Shown piece after piece: positions 33,482 to 47,645 of a stretch of DNA of 64,000 nt; the stretch's first letter is position 1; every line of letters begins with the position of its first letter. The notes under the pieces are model-generated. The model saw nothing but the letters and a program-made list of their open reading frames with translations. It was not told the origin of the DNA and ran no database searches. The position numbers and the translations under genes were made by a program. The stretch is taken from positions 22,103,897-22,167,896 of the forward strand of contig OY986975.1 of assembly GCA_963920575.1 (NCBI GenBank), read 5' to 3'. This DNA comes from Narthecium ossifragum. Lineage: Eukaryota > Streptophyta > Magnoliopsida > Dioscoreales > Nartheciaceae.

Positions 33482-35756
33482 AGAGTCGGGGGGTTCCGAC
33501 GTTGCCACCCCCCCCACCAGAGAGAGAGAGAGAGCATGGAGCATGGCTTAGGGGTCTCTGTTAGGCCATCAAACAGATCTAACAGCAGAGATGGGGTAGG
33601 CTAGTTGTTTAGTTTAAGAAGCACCATCAAACTATAGGACTTTTAGATAATACAAATAGTATGCAAGCTGTATATTATGGCAATCCTGCTGTCTTGACCC
33701 TTTTAGCGTGTATGTAAGCACTAATTAATTAAGCAGTAACACCAAGGTTTCGAGTTCTGAGACGGCTCTGTTCGAGCCACTTAGGTCGAAATATAGGCTA
33801 GGTTCCGCTGAAGCCTCCTCCCTACTCTTCCAAACCACCGATATTTAAGATTTTGATGGTGGGCCGAAGTTTAATGGGCTCCTTAATGCAGCCCCTGCCA
33901 CAGTTCATGTGGGCATCTAAGCTTGGGTATTCAACCTTCAGTTGCTAGATGGATAATAGATGATTGATACGTTAAAATCTGAGAGCAACTATCGGCCCGT
34001 TTGATACGAGAATAAATTTTAAAAAATAACTCTTAAGGGAGGAATATTTCTGAATCCACTACCAAACACTATTTTTCTTATTCCAAGTAATTATTACAAA
34101 GTTATTCACATTCTCCACTCTACTTTTCTCGAGTAATCATTACAAAGTTATTCCTAAAATCTAAAATAAAATCCCTCAGCCCAGAATAAAGTTAACACCG
34201 TACCAGACAAGGTAACAAATACCTTCCAACATGTGCTGGTGCAAGCAATTACTTCAAACAAGAGAACAAGAGAAGGACGTGATGTGCAATTGAATCTGCG
34301 AAACCTTTATCATGTCACTTCTCTAACAGATGAGACAAGAACAAGGAGTCGAGGAGGATGTGGTGGTGTACAAGGAATTTGCTAAACCTTTTATCATGTC
34401 ACATCACTACTAACAGATATAAGAACAAAGAGCTGAGAAGGATTTGAAAAGTATTGATCAGCGGTGTGACGGATTTTGAGGTCAGAGACAACCCCCCCCC
34501 CCCCCCCCCCCGGTCCACAAACTTAACGACACATGAGCCTTTCCTCAGCCACAAAGCTCCACAAACTTAATGACACATGAGCCTTTCCTCAGCCATGTGG
34601 TTTCGTAGTCCTCGATTGATGTATTGATATCTTTCATAAATTCCTCGATTAAACGTATGAGTCTAAGAGACAAGTGAAGAAGTAGGAAAGATAGATAGAA
34701 CTATGCACTTTCACGGAGAACCAGATTCCACATAACCAGTCCTAAGTCTGTAGAAAGAGAGATGAACTATAAAATCCCTGGATTCATCCTCAACAAAAGT
34801 CCAGAGGTAAAATCGACTCGACATATATGGACGTCACAAAAAGGCATTTCTAACCGCATAGTGTGGGTTGATACCAGGTACAAAGACCTGGTCCATCAAT
34901 TTTCAAACGGCGCGAGCCACAACGCTCTCAGCCACCTAACAGGCGCAACAGGACTGGTGTTGATGTCACACCGGCGTTGGATTTCACACAAAAAAATAAT
35001 AAGAACCCGTTTGGATTAAGGATAAGCACGCATAAATCTCATTTATACAACCAATTAACCATCTTACATACCCTTGTCAACCATTGTACCGGGTATCACT
35101 TATGCAAGGTTTTTTTTTATCCCAATTTACCCCCGCTTTTCACACTATTTCAGATTCTAGTGAGGCTTCACTCGTCTGAGTGATGGGATTTCCAGTGATA
35201 ATAACTATCACAGAGCCTACAGTAGATCTTACAAGATGCAGTACTCTAGATGAAACATTGAAAGATTAAGCCATTTATCCAAGAATTTTTTTTTGTATCG
35301 ACAATATAGACTTTTACTTGGATTTAAATTACCCCAAAATGAAGGGACTAAATGTTGCCTTCATCATTAGCAGCAAAGAGGAAAGCTAAAAACTCTAGAG
35401 CTACTTAGGAAATTACCTTGAGTGATCAACGTTGTGCGGACACCTTGCGTCTGCTCAAGCATGTTGTTAAGATCAAATGCATAGACTTACCTGAACAATG
35501 TCACATAGAAATGGCTGGGAACTTATAATACATGGGGCATCACAAAAACAGCAAGTTATAAGTGTATACTACGTGGGCCTTTTTTCCCCACTGGAAGATG
35601 GCTAACTATTGGATAGGAAAAGAAGGGAACAGTTCCTTCTTCCCCATTGACTTGCTACATGATATAGCCTACACTAAAAGGGGTTAGCTGTGAGGACTTG
35701 TAATTACCATTTATCAACCATGGAAAGCGGCTAGACTCAACAACCGTTGAGCATGC
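33482..35756. other. Intergenic DNA with a 44-bp tandem repeat and a C run
   Basis: A 20-base C run lies at 34492-34511. It is followed directly by two 44-bp units (34515 and 34559) containing CCACAAACTTAA and ACATGAGCCTTTCCTCAGCC. Strings such as GGCCCGTTTGATACGAG (about 33995) and ACCCGTTTGGATTAAGG (about 35006) look like MITE ends without clear partners. No gene is recognised. The part near 35756 should be the 3' UTR of the WD40 gene. Confidence 0.4.
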
Positions 35757-38700
35757 TTACAGGCTTTCTTGTTGCTTTCGTGCAACATCAGCCACAAAGA
35801 TACTACCCGACTCGCACCATCCAGCCAAGATGTCCATAGTTGCACACTTCAACAGAAAGAATTTGCAAGGGATACTTTAGTATAAAACATAAGTAACTCC
35901 ATTCACCAACAATTCTTGGGCAAAGCACAAGGAGGAGCATACTTTACTAAATCCCAGCCAGTTTGAGTCTCCTCTAAACGAAAGTACTTTTGTCTTCTCT
36001 TTCCACTGCCCACAGAAAACCTGAAATGGAAAGAAATGTAACTTCCAACCTACAAAAGTTCCTCACATAAGAGAGGACTGCTAAGGTTAACATGAGTAGT
36101 ACTCCTATTGGTATCACTGTCAGCATAACAGCATTCCATGAACACAAACCGAAAAGGATTATAAGCAAATAACCAACACAGAGAAGCGAAGTTACTCACC
36201 ATAAATTTGCCCTATTCTCCAGGATTTAGATTTGAAAATAGATGGAGACATAAATCAGAAAAGGATACGCCGCAATAAATAGTAATCATATGAAGTTACA
36301 TTAGCTTAGAAGCAAAGAAATCTACTGAAGTTCAAAATAGGACTGATGGTTTTAATTAATATTCATGATAATTCATAACCATCATATGACATCCTTTAGA
36401 TAAATATGCCTAGATCATAAGTTTATGCCAGCTATAAATTATAATGTCCAGCAGTTAATTGTATCTACCTCATGAAGTTTTTGGGGCTGTAGAAAAACAA
36501 AAATCCTTTGCAGAAAAAAGTTAGCATCAGAACTACATAGAGATTATAGAGGTTTAACTCTACACTTTTTAGTTTATAATCTCATAACATCAAATTGGCT
36601 TCACTCGTAAGAGCTAACCTCTGATCAGACTAAGCTAACTTAAACACCATCTCAACTTTATTAAACATTCTTAACTAAGATGTCACTGCCAGAGACACTT
36701 CAGATCACTGCAAGAAGACTATGACCACGGAGATGGAAATCATTAATCATTCCCACTACATAATAACAGATCACGGGATTATAGGAAACAAGGTGTATGG
36801 CTAATTAGTATCCAATTTATCACCTCATAATCAGCCCCTTGCACATATATGCAATCCCCGTCAACAGATGAGTATGAAAGGCTTGTTATCTGCAACAACC
36901 AAAACAGAAAACTCAAGACCTCTCTCCACATTCTCCCGTGCACATAACTCACGCCAATTCATTCTTCCATGTACTAAACTAGCTGATAGGTGCTGATATG
37001 CATAGGTACTCGGAACATTGACTTGACCTCATACTTGGAGCAGTTAGCCCATCTAGACAATGCTGACCACCTACAATCAAGGAACATTGTGAAAAGCATA
37101 ACTCTTCTTTACACAATGGAAAGTATAATCTAGTACAATTCTAACTCAGCAATTCATACAACATAATATACAAAAATTACCGACCTGCGAGGATCATATA
37201 CTGTAATTGTACGATCAGAACCTCCGACCGCAATAGCTCCAGAGTGAGAACTGCAAACAGCATAGATGGTGTCTCCAATGGAACCAGATACGCGTTGTAT
37301 ACAGCCACCATTGTGGTTTGATCTCAAATCCCATATGCTCAGCTGCAATCATACAGAAATAAGAATACATTGTTCTTAAAGCCAAGCTCATTACATCCAC
37401 ATTACTAAAAAACGAAGGAACATCCTACCTGAGAACCTTCAGCAACTGCTAGGACTGAGGAACTCATGTCCCCAAATAGTGAATTTCCTAGGAAGGTTGA
37501 TGCCGCAGGATACCACAATCTGAAATATAGGTTACCAAGAAAAAAGTGAATAATCCATATCCAAGGACCAGTTATGTTTTTCTTTCTTCCTTATTTGCAT
37601 TAACTCGAGAAGCCAATAGGCATGGGAATATACACAAAAGAAAAACCTTGCATTATCTGTTAAAACACATTGTCTGTTTCCCTAATTGGAAATGCAAACA
37701 GGAAGAAAATGTCAGATAACCGAGGTTAAACAGATGGTCGGGGAGCTCTTCGCCTGAGGAGGAAAATCCAGAAAGATAACTCTTCCATCTCTAAATGTAA
37801 GGTACCTACTTAATTAGAAGCTGCTAGGAGCTGGTCTTTGGCATGAGTTTTCAAAGACAACATTCGACATAAGGCATCTAATCAAACATGCAATGTGTTA
37901 AATCCCTAGTGTATGGACGGAGAAGGAGCAATTGTGTTTGTACTGCTTTCAAGAGTACAAATTCCCACATGTCAATATGATATGCATCATTAACACCAAA
38001 TATAATAAAGTTTTTGCACCATTAGAATCCAATTACCAGTTAATACATAATTTTCTAGCTATAGATGCTAAAAAAATGAAATTTATATACATAGACAAAT
38101 GAACAAAGCAACATAGAAACACTATAGACTCCAAACAATGGCAAACGCAGGAACTAGGAAGATAAGACGAAAGAAGAAAGAGAGGATCTCGAGATGGTCA
38201 AAAGATGAGATAAAAGGAACTGGTTTCTAGAGACAAGCTTCACATTTCCAGTTATTAGTCTACAAAGCCTATTTATTTCTATGCGCACTTTGCCAGCACC
38301 AAGACATATCGATATCGCAATATCCACACAAAAGTTGAAACACTTCCTATGATCAGATCAGGTAAGTTTTGAAAACAGACAGAGTTGACAACATTTTAAC
38401 TGCTCAAACTACTATCGCCAAGGCAGAAATTGGAGATAAATATTATGAAGGAATGTCAAATTGGAAGAAGTAGTTGAAAAATCAGAAACAATCAATCTAC
38501 TTAAAGACATGAATAGGTCAAAGATAGGAAGGAATAGCAAACTTACGTGTGTAAGCTCCGCAGATGAATATCTTGGTCATAAACGTCAACAGTTTTGCAA
38601 AAACTACGAGTAACAGCTGCCTGGAATAACCAAAATTTCAGCACAAACTAGGAATATTTGGGTGTCTATGAACTACATGAACACTCCACGATGATGCACA

Positions 38701-40607
38701 AAATAAACAAACGCAATGGATATGTCTAAAGGGCATTAAGCCACTTCAAAATGACAAGCAACAACTTCAGTACACCGATTTTGAAGCCATAAGTTCTATA
38801 ATAGTAGCTTTGGGCACTTAAGACTGACATCAAGAAAACCTGTGTTTCCATGCTGATATATACTATATGTTCATCCAGATAATTTAAATAAGCATCAAAG
38901 AGAAAAAGGACGAAATCCAGCAGTGAGTTACTTGTTCCAAAAGAATACCGTGGACCACTGAGCTGGGCTAAAGCATACTCCTGCCCAGCTCCCCTCTCCT
39001 ACACCACAATCTTGAGGTAGAACCGAAAATGAAAGCCTGTCAATATCTGGAAAAAGTTAAGTTGTAAGTGATCAATAAAACAAGTAGATAAAACTCCTGG
39101 CAAGCTTGACTTGAAATAGATGTTTCAAAGCATACCGGGCAGGGCGATTGGTCATAACCAGTACTTAAAACCATGGATTAAATAACTCACTGCACAAATT
39201 AGAAATGGAAACAAAATTACCTTTGCCCATAACATCCAACCGAGATACTATAAGGTGACCATAAGAATCCACTGTACCCATGAGTAAGCAGCCACCACCT
39301 CCAAAAACAAAAACAAAAGTTAGTTAGTTATATGGTACTAATTGAAGACAAATATGAACTTTTACACTCCAGCAAAGCAACAGTGAAAATTCAAAATAGA
39401 CAATGAGTTGCAGAAAGTTACCATCCCCCTCGGCGAGAACCACACTCTGAATCTCGGAACGGTGTGGGCAACGGTCTACAATAGATGAGTTCAAGACCTT
39501 CACATAAGTATAGGGTACCAAAAAGCCATCATAAGAAACAAATGTCAGATGGTCTGCCCAATTGAATCATGCTTTCAATTAAAAAGCAAGAAAAAGATCC
39601 TGTATTAGGGGCATCCTTTAGTGAAAGGTAGGATGCCTGACTACATATACTTACCTGCGCATATACGGGAATCAACAGACTTTCCTTTCCCTTGCTAACC
39701 ATGGAACCTTCCATAGACATCTGCAAAAGCGACATAAGCTGAAGATAAGGACCAAGGCCAATCTCATAACGCTGAAGACCGTTAGAAAGAGAACACTACT
39801 CATTTGGTTATCATTTAGCGATCAAATACCAAGTAGAAGCAAATGATCAGAATCTTCTGTCACTGTCAACAGATCATGCTATCAATCAACAGCTATATTT
39901 GGCACCATTCAAACATCAAAGTCTTTTCAGTATTTTTGTAATCCTCCCTCTTATTTGCTAAACTTGCTTGGATCCATAAAAAATCAATCAAATTTGAGCT
40001 TATGAGAAACTAGGTATGTCCTGATCTCCTACTGTGTCCTTCAAGATTCTGCTCCAAATGCATTCAAGTGAAGCATAAGCATTCACCACAGCCGACTCCA
40101 ACATTTCGATCTCGATGTCTTCAGACTATCATAAACTCAGAGTTCCAGAAAAGCAAGCAAAATCATCCAACTCAACTCACTCGAACTCCAATCAAAACCT
40201 TGGTCTCAACTTCCAAACCCAGAAATTAATAGAATGCTCACACTAGAACCAAAACAAATCGAATCAACCAAAAAAAATCCAACAAATTTGAGCTAAAATT
40301 AAATTTAGAGAAGGAGACAGAGAGATCGAGCTCTCGAGCTCGATTCGCACCTCGATCGCATAAACCTGACATCCGGAGGCGATGTATACGGAGCAAGAGG
40401 ACGCATCGCCGCCATTAACCTAACAAAGAGGATAAAGATAAGCAACCGAGAAGACCAGCGAAAGAAGTAGATCGAAACCTATGGCGACGTTTAGGGTTTT
40501 TGTACATGGACAGCGAGACGAGTAGGCTGGAGACTCCCAGGAGAGGGATCTTGGATGAGAGAAGCCGGGACGGTCGCCTTCCTCAAGCCCTTGGCCTCGA
40601 GCACCAT
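35757..40607 (-). CDS. NUP43: WD40-repeat protein, probable nucleoporin NUP43
   Basis: Thirteen exons join in frame on the minus strand: 40607-40506, 40419-40351, 39720-39655, 39497-39422, 39298-39221, 39046-38949, 38620-38547, 37519-37429, 37342-37185, 37070-37028, 36889-36824, 36020-35943 and 35846-35757, giving 362 residues. All introns are GT..AG and all phases agree. The protein starts MVLEAKGLRKATVPASLI. Degenerate WD repeats are visible (GTVDSYGHLIVSRLD, LSIWDLRSNHNGGCIQRV, IAVGGSDRTITVYDPRR, LAGWCESGSIFVADV). Length and motifs fit the plant single-copy WD40 protein assigned as NUP43, a member of the NUP107-160 scaffold of the nuclear pore. The WD40 class is firm; the NUP43 name rests on my recollection of the Arabidopsis family member. 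Confidence 0.85.
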
Positions 40608-41804
40608 TCTTGCTAGTCCCCAAGCGCTGCTTTAATCTCCAGCGAGCGGGAATGGAGACTGGAGTCAGCGTTGGGCTGGGATTTATCTCAGAGGGAAGTC
40701 GTGACGTGGATGCGGATCGAGTATATGCCCGAATCCGGACATTTTGTTGAGCGTGGGCCCGGGCTAGACGGGCTTTGCTAACAAACGGGTTGGGTTTGTT
40801 TCTATTGGGCCCCTGAAAATCTCAGTCCAATGACATCCTCGTCCATGGTGGCCTAGAAGGCTAGAATAGCGAAAATAGAATCTTGATGCATAAATAAGTT
40901 TTCATATAATGCTAAGTTTTCATTTAATGTTCGATTAAAGAATAGAGGATAAGCTGTTTAAAACGGACGGAAATATTATTTTCTAACTCTAAATGGCATC
41001 ATAAAGCTTGTCTCAATATGATTTTACACTTTATGTTAGGCTCTATGAAAATTACTAATCTACCGTGCTTATTTATTTTCTTTATTTAATCGCTCCTCAC
41101 TATAATCTTCTTGATTAAATTTGATTAATACCAAACAAGCAAGTTAACGAGCGTGTGAGATTAGCTTATTCCAGGTTAATGAGGGTTAAGGGATTTTGGA
41201 GTTAACTTATTCTGGATTAAGGAGGTTAAGAAATGAGGATAGGAAAAAATAGAATGATGGTGATAAATGAAATGGAGATAAAATAATAACGATTACTTTT
41301 GATATTTAAAAATAAGTGCGGGAATAAGAGGGTCTCTTGACCCCATACCAAACAGCCCCGCAATGCATGAGTTTGCAATGAGCATAGTATCTTAGCCATA
41401 CATCATGTACTCAGTGGCGTAAGAAATGCTTCAACCAACCCTGCCTTGCTGCCATATTCTTCTATCTCCTGTTAAGCATTCATCTGAGCTTCAATCTCAG
41501 GCCACACATACTGCAAAAAGACTAACAGAGGACATTCCAAAGAACCTAAAGCATACAAGTAGGCTAGATGAATGGTACATGTAACTGTAGCAAGAGCACA
41601 AGAACCATGTCGACCATACCAACACAGGGAGATGTCACTGGAATTGCCACGCATCGGCGTTTACATAGAAATAATAACAGAAACACATACAATGAAGCAG
41701 GAAAATTGCATGTGACAACTAAAACAATCATGAAGCAAGAACAAACATCAACACGATCCTACTATTTCCATCTTTCTGGTTTTTCCACGACCCTTCATGC
41801 TGTT
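40608..41804. other. Between the WD40 gene start and the tubby gene end
   Basis: Right of 40607 is the WD40 promoter and 5' UTR. From about 40880 to 41370 the DNA is AT-rich with MITE-like strings (ACCAAACAAGCAAG, ATACCAAACAGCCCCG). About 41400-41804 should include the 3' UTR of the tubby-like gene. No further gene is seen. Confidence 0.4.
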
Positions 41805-43543
41805 TTATTCACAAGCCAGCTTGGTATCAAAGCTACTCAAGCAGATGGCGAAGGCCTGGAAGGCGGAGAGGGGGTAGCGGTAGTCCATGGTGAACATGTC
41901 CTTCGCAACCTTACCAAATTGCAGGATGATCTTATCCTGCTCTGATGGGGCAGGTTGCGACGGCGTTGGAGCACCAGCAGCAGGTTGCGTAGCAGCAATG
42001 AGCTGGAAGTTTTTCACCGAGGCAACTGTGACGCGACCGCGGAAGTTGAGGCACCAGCATTGGAGCTGCTCGTGCCATCTCGGGGCTTTGTTTCGCAGCA
42101 CAAGAGGCCTGTCCTTGGCCTCGTCCTCCTCAGACTCCCCCCTGGTTCCACCAGCAATCTCCAGGAATCGAGAGCTGCTGAAGTTTATGGCGCGGTCCAT
42201 GATGGAGGATGAGGATTTGGAGAAGGACATGCTACGGAACGAGTCCTCCAGAGGGTGGGAAAGAAGGTTGTCAGGTTGGCCGGGAACTATCCCGCCAGCA
42301 TCGAGAGACGAAGAAGGAATAGAGTACATTACACAATGCATCCTTCGAGGACCTCTTGTGCCCAGAACGTTCAGCTCATACGTTATCTGCGCAATATTGT
42401 AGCTGCCAGTGGGAACTTTTGGAGAGACTTTCTTGGAGTAAAATCTACGGCTTCTTCCGGGAGGGCAGACAGCAGAACTGTTGTATGGGGGCTGGGAATC
42501 GAAGATTAGAAAATTCGTTCCGAGGAAATTTGATCTATAAGAGAAACAGTTTGTATTGAACAAAAAGTTAGCACTTGAAACCTCACATATATAACGAAGA
42601 GATGGGCATGAGGGTCATCTGAGATTAACCTTAATTTTCCAATATAGGTGTTGCTGGATCGTGATATGTTGTCCGCATTCGTAGATATTATGTACTCTGT
42701 GCAAGTACTTCGGCGGATCCTTTTAGCAGATAATAAAAATTTTCCATTTTCAACCAGCACAGCTACATCATTTTAAAGAAAAGAATCATCAATGATAGAA
42801 CTAAAAACGTACCCTTGACATCAATTCCTACAGTATAAGGAAGAAGAAAGAACAAAAAACATGAAAGATAAAGAATAACCAATGATACCAAATGCTTCGA
42901 ATGGAAAGGAAATTGTGATTTTGATGGAATGAACATGTACCCGGGCTAAGGCATAGGTACAGATGGTAGGTTAAATTTGACTTATCCCTCTTGATGAAGC
43001 ATTGCATGGTCCCGTCCCTAGTGCCAGGCTGTAAGGAAAGTAAGAAAAAATTAGATCGGAGGCCTTTTTTTTGTCTCTTTTACTACCAGACAATAAGGGT
43101 ATATGACAATTTGCAATGAAGTTGTAAATGTTAAGGAGCAAGACCAATGCGTGGAAAAAAAAATAGATCATAGCAGGAAAAGTGATGAAGAATACCTGCT
43201 TCAGAGAGACTGGAAAGGTAAGCTTCCCAGAGAACTCTGGACTTTGAACAATCTCTTTGGACATTTCCCTCCATGATCTGCAAACAGCCGCACAGGCAAC
43301 GACATTTTTACGAGAAGGCCAGGTGCTTTCACACTCTTCCAACCTTTTAATCACATCTCTAAGAAGTTCAGGAGGGAGATTGGCCCAACGACTACACTGG
43401 ACGATCTGAGGATCATCATGCAGCTCATGAACACAACTTTGAGATTTCCCTCTGTTATGACCGGAAAGCCTAACCTCGAAACTACGCCTCGATAAGCTCC
43501 CAAAACTATCTCGGACATCGCGAACGATGCTCCTAAACGACAT
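41805..43543 (-). CDS. Tubby-like F-box protein
   Basis: Four coding exons on the minus strand (43543-43196, 43028-42941, 42762-42630, 42534-41805) join with consistent phases to 432 residues. The start is [20 protein letters not shown]. An F-box follows at about residues 53-104 ([27 protein letters not shown]). The tubby domain runs from about residue 119 to the end: [73 protein letters not shown], and the invariant C-terminus [16 protein letters not shown]. Plant tubby-like proteins bind phosphoinositides at the plasma membrane through the tubby barrel and SKP1 through the F-box, and are linked to ABA and stress responses (family knowledge). An acceptor-like TTATTTTAG just before the ATG suggests a 5' UTR intron. 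Confidence 0.93.
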
Positions 43544-45070
43544 CTCGGCAACTAAAATAACAGTGTATATGAGCCAGAAAACTAAATCCCTCCAAAAAGT
43601 GCATAATCCACACACTTATATGAAAGTGCCAAGCCTTTAACCATACAAGACAAGCTGCACAAAAAAGCAATATAAAGATACATCAATAACCAGGTTCAGA
43701 ATAACAGGAATTAAGGAAAAATTCATGGTTCATAACACCAATAGACAAGCACTATTCTTACATAGATTGACTTTGTTGTTCTGCTGGAACTTGTAGGCTT
43801 TCACCTACTACACTAACACAGAAGAGACTCCTGACTGCAAGAGAAGGGCCAGTGGCTTAGAAAGAAGGAGAAATAATTGTAACAAATAATGTCGACTCCG
43901 AGTTCTGAGCACTACACAGGTAGCAGGATAATACGTTCATGCGCAAGAGACTTTGCCAAAAATTGGAATTAAAAGTCAAACGCAAACAAGATCCGGCCAA
44001 GATTACAAAGCTGATGATTGGAGCAATAAGATTAACTAGACTTGCTGCACACAAAGATACTACTAAGATCACATAGCAATTCAACACGATATACCACAAG
44101 CCAAGTTAGGAGTTCCAAGTTACAGATATCTAGACACCAAAATTTACATTCCTCATGTGTAAATTGAATGCATGAACTATATAGATCTTCAAAAAAAAGG
44201 GGTTGTGGTAGCAAATTAAAGACACAAAATAAATCCCTGACGTGGGGAACCAATTTCCACTGCTAAACATGTTATCATTTCAGGTCACTTCTACTGGGCC
44301 TTTTGTAAAGGTAGACGTCTAATAGGAGCGTTTCCAATAGCAACCCTGAGATGGTTTGTATTCTCTAAAATCAGATCTGACATTCCAGAGAACAGTACTA
44401 ACAATCTCAAGGAGTCAAATCTACCCCAAAAAAGAGAGAGAGAAAAGTCGAAATTTTCTCTTCATTCCAAGCATGAGATTATGAAAGCAACCAACTTTAA
44501 ACGTTTCTAAGTTCCTAGCAATCTCTGCAACGGTTCCTCTGTGACTTTCAAAATTTGAACTCAAAAATCCGACTTACATGGGAAATAAAGAGACGAAAAT
44601 CTTCAAAGAAACAAAAATAGACCAACCTCCAACCAAAAATCTATGAGAAATCCCAAACTTTAACACCCCAAAACAAAGTAAAAAATAGCCCCAAAAACCC
44701 AGAACCAAAATTTCTCTCCAACGACCCGCAAATCACACCAAACTCACATAAAATCCCTCAAAGTGCCGATCTTTAACTCCCACTACAAAATCTCCATACC
44801 TAACTCAAAGCAACTTAAATCTCCGTCCAAAAACCCCAAAAATTGCTCAAAATTTGCCGCTTTGAAGGTCTTACTCTCACCAGATGTCATCGCCTGGCCC
44901 CAGACAGCTCTCTACTCTCCGACATCACGGATCCAAGAGCCCCCGCTAAATCCACTACAAGGGAAGGAAGAGAGAGAGAGACGGTGGTGGAAAAGCTCAG
45001 CGTGAGGGGGCCGCTTATCTTATCGGAACTCCGTACCGAGGAAGAGTTGACTTTCCGTTCCGTTCCATCC
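43544..45070 (-). other. Likely 5' UTR/intron and promoter of the tubby gene
   Basis: The minus strand has an intron-acceptor-like TTATTTTAG about 8 nt before the tubby ATG, and plant tubby genes often have a spliced leader. The 5' exon would lie farther right, possibly in the less AT-rich stretch near 44880-45010. No other coding sequence is convincing. The exact leader exon cannot be read by eye. Confidence 0.35.
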
Positions 45071-47399
45071 CGTTAAGTGACGGAAGCGATGACGGGGTCC
45101 ACGGCGGCGTACGCCATAAACCACTCAAAAGAGGGGCGGCTAATAGTCGCCGTTGGCCGGTCGCGGTTTGCCGTCCGACGGAGCGTCCGAAGCTTCCTGG
45201 AACCCAAACGGGACCGGCTTTCTTTAAGACAGCGCCGGTCTGCTGCTCCTCCAGAACCGCTTAAGTTCGATACAAAGGCAGGCATCAAGGAATCTCTCAG
45301 TTGAGCATTATCTCTGATTCTTGCGCTATTGCGATTTTAAGTTATTCCCGAGATGAACCCGACCGCTCCCTTCTATAAAAGTAAATTTAACTACGTGGGA
45401 ACCCCTCGTTGGTTGTGTATTTAATAGGAGTAAGTAGTGACAGAGATCAACGGCTTGTGTAAAAAGACCCAGGTCTGTAAATTGGAGGTAATCTAGGGAC
45501 TAATTTGCGAAGTGGATATGTCTATAAACAAAGGGCCGGTCGTTGGAAAAGGTTCCGGCTTTTTTGCAATCTGACGCCCGTCTGACGCTTAAATTAAAGA
45601 AAACAAGAGAATATATAATGAAGCAAGTGCACGCTGCCACGCTCTCATCATTTGGGTTCCCAAATCAACCATATTACCCCCTGCTAATCCCTCATATTGC
45701 CGAATAGGTACCGCCTTTAGATCATGGGATCTCAGCCGTTCAATCAGTGGAGTCCGTATCTCGAGTGGGTTCGTCTGTTTGGCCAGCTCAAGACCTCAAG
45801 TTGCCGTTGGCGCCTAATTTTTTGCCACGTGTCGTCTAGTCGGTGGCACCTGATTGGGTCCAGCCTTGGCCCATTAGGGGAACACATGAAAGTGGTTTGA
45901 TTAATGGGCCTTAATGGATGGGTCCCACCGACCAATGTGACATGTAGTTGGTATGAATGTATGATACCCTTTCCAAAGGTCATGGATTCCTTGGTTTATG
46001 TCATTACTCATTAGGTCTCGTTTTATATATATATATATATATATATCCTAGTGGTTCGGTTCGGCACATGCTTCGCACGTGCCAACCACATTTGATTTTC
46101 TGAACAAAATATATAAATATTTTGTATATTCCATCAAATACACAAAAAAAATATTCCATCAAATTTGCACAAAAAAAATCAAAAACTATAAAACATAAAA
46201 TCTAAATTCATGGTATTCACCGCTGAGCCAAACGTACGATTTAGGTGTTAGAGTGGTGTAGAAGGGGAAGATAAAATTTACAATCTAATACAAAAAAAAA
46301 CATCCACAATTTATTAGCCTTCACTCAATACAAAATTTTATTGATTTGGAAAAATACTTTGAACCTTCGTGTTATATTTAATTGTTTTGGGTAACATCCC
46401 TTAAACTACAATTTATCATTTACTCTTCATATCAAGCTTGGCCTCTGACAACTAAAAAATTCAAATCCTTCCACTCCAAATGCATGACTAAGCTATTTCT
46501 TCTTATTCTACCAAACACAAAACAAATAATATAAAAATAAATAGAGCAATTAAATCATAAAAGGATCCCCGAAGGCAATCAGAAAGCCACTCAAGTGAAG
46601 TCACTCCTCAAAAAGTCATTCCACTTCAGCTCGTTTCTCAACAACCAAACAGACCCTATGAGTAAGTCTCCAATGTAAAAGGGTTAAAGACAGCACACGA
46701 TCATAATAAGCTTAAGTCACTTACTAAAAAACAAATTGGCCACATACATCGGTTTAAAACTATCACATGAGCAATAAGAGCTCTCTAAAATAGCATATTA
46801 AATGTGACTAGGATGATGACTAATTATCCCATCATTTTGCAATTGAAACATAGAAAGACACCCACTTGTATAGTCACATCCTAAGTTCAACACAATATAG
46901 TGACAAAAGATTAGAAGCTTTAGTTCTCACAATATCCTTGAAGTACTTGCGGTTTTGATTTTATCAAGTTGGATTTGGAATCTAATCAGGATATTATTAG
47001 TCTCAAAATTTATTTGTAATTTTTTAAATATTTCTTCGTTGTGGAAAGTAGTTGTAGGACCCATCAATTTCTAATAAATCAGATTTCTCATAGAATATGA
47101 TCACTAAGAATGTATCCTGACATCATCCATGTACTTGTTCATCTTCTATTGTTTTAGTATGTAATTAAGACTTGAGATCTCCATGTAATCTAACCCTTAT
47201 TTGAATTCTGAATCAGATAGCTGGATCAACCACTTACGCCCATGATCTATAATCTTGCTTTTTAACACAGTCAAATTAAAAGAACAAACTCCAAGAGATC
47301 CAATTCCCTTTGCTTTACTTTCCATGAAACTAAACAATTTGAGTATAAACTAACCATCTACGTAAGATTTAATATCTAAAGTACGAAGAAATTTTATAT
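45071..47399. other. Intergenic, AT-rich, TA microsatellite
   Basis: A TA repeat lies at about 46026-46047. A CAACAACCAAACAGACCC string near 46639 resembles a MITE end. The short frames seen around 45073-45304 and 45744-45983 resemble no family. Nothing else is recognised. Confidence 0.35.
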
Positions 47400-47640
47400 A
47401 TAGTCAAACCCGACATGGTAACTTGTGTAGATAAGGTTTTTTTGGGGGTGTTAATTTTGTGCATGTATCTAGGCAAAACCAATCTTGTTGTTGATGACAT
47501 GACAGGGGGATCAGAGGGTTGAGAGATGTGAAAAGGGCTGGTAGTCTCTGACATGTGGAGTCTCCTGCTCCGCACCTCGTTATTTTGTAAGTTTTGAAAA
47601 AACTAGTCATTGATGGCTCAACTAAGCAAAAAAAAAAAAA
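47400..47640 (+). mobile_element. LINE 3' fragment with A tail
   Basis: The stretch contains a broken RNase H C-terminal motif (HVSRQ then NLVVDDMTGG across a small indel) and a 3' UTR-like part with TGATGGCTCAACTAAG just before an A run at about 47629-47645. It shares this terminal string with the other LINE copies. The 5' boundary and target duplication are unclear. Confidence 0.55.
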
Positions 47641-47645
47641 AAAAA

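Noticed and set aside
33995..34220. Possible MITE with CGGCCCGTTTGATACGAG at its left
   Set aside because: The right side lacks a matching inverted end, so no element is called.
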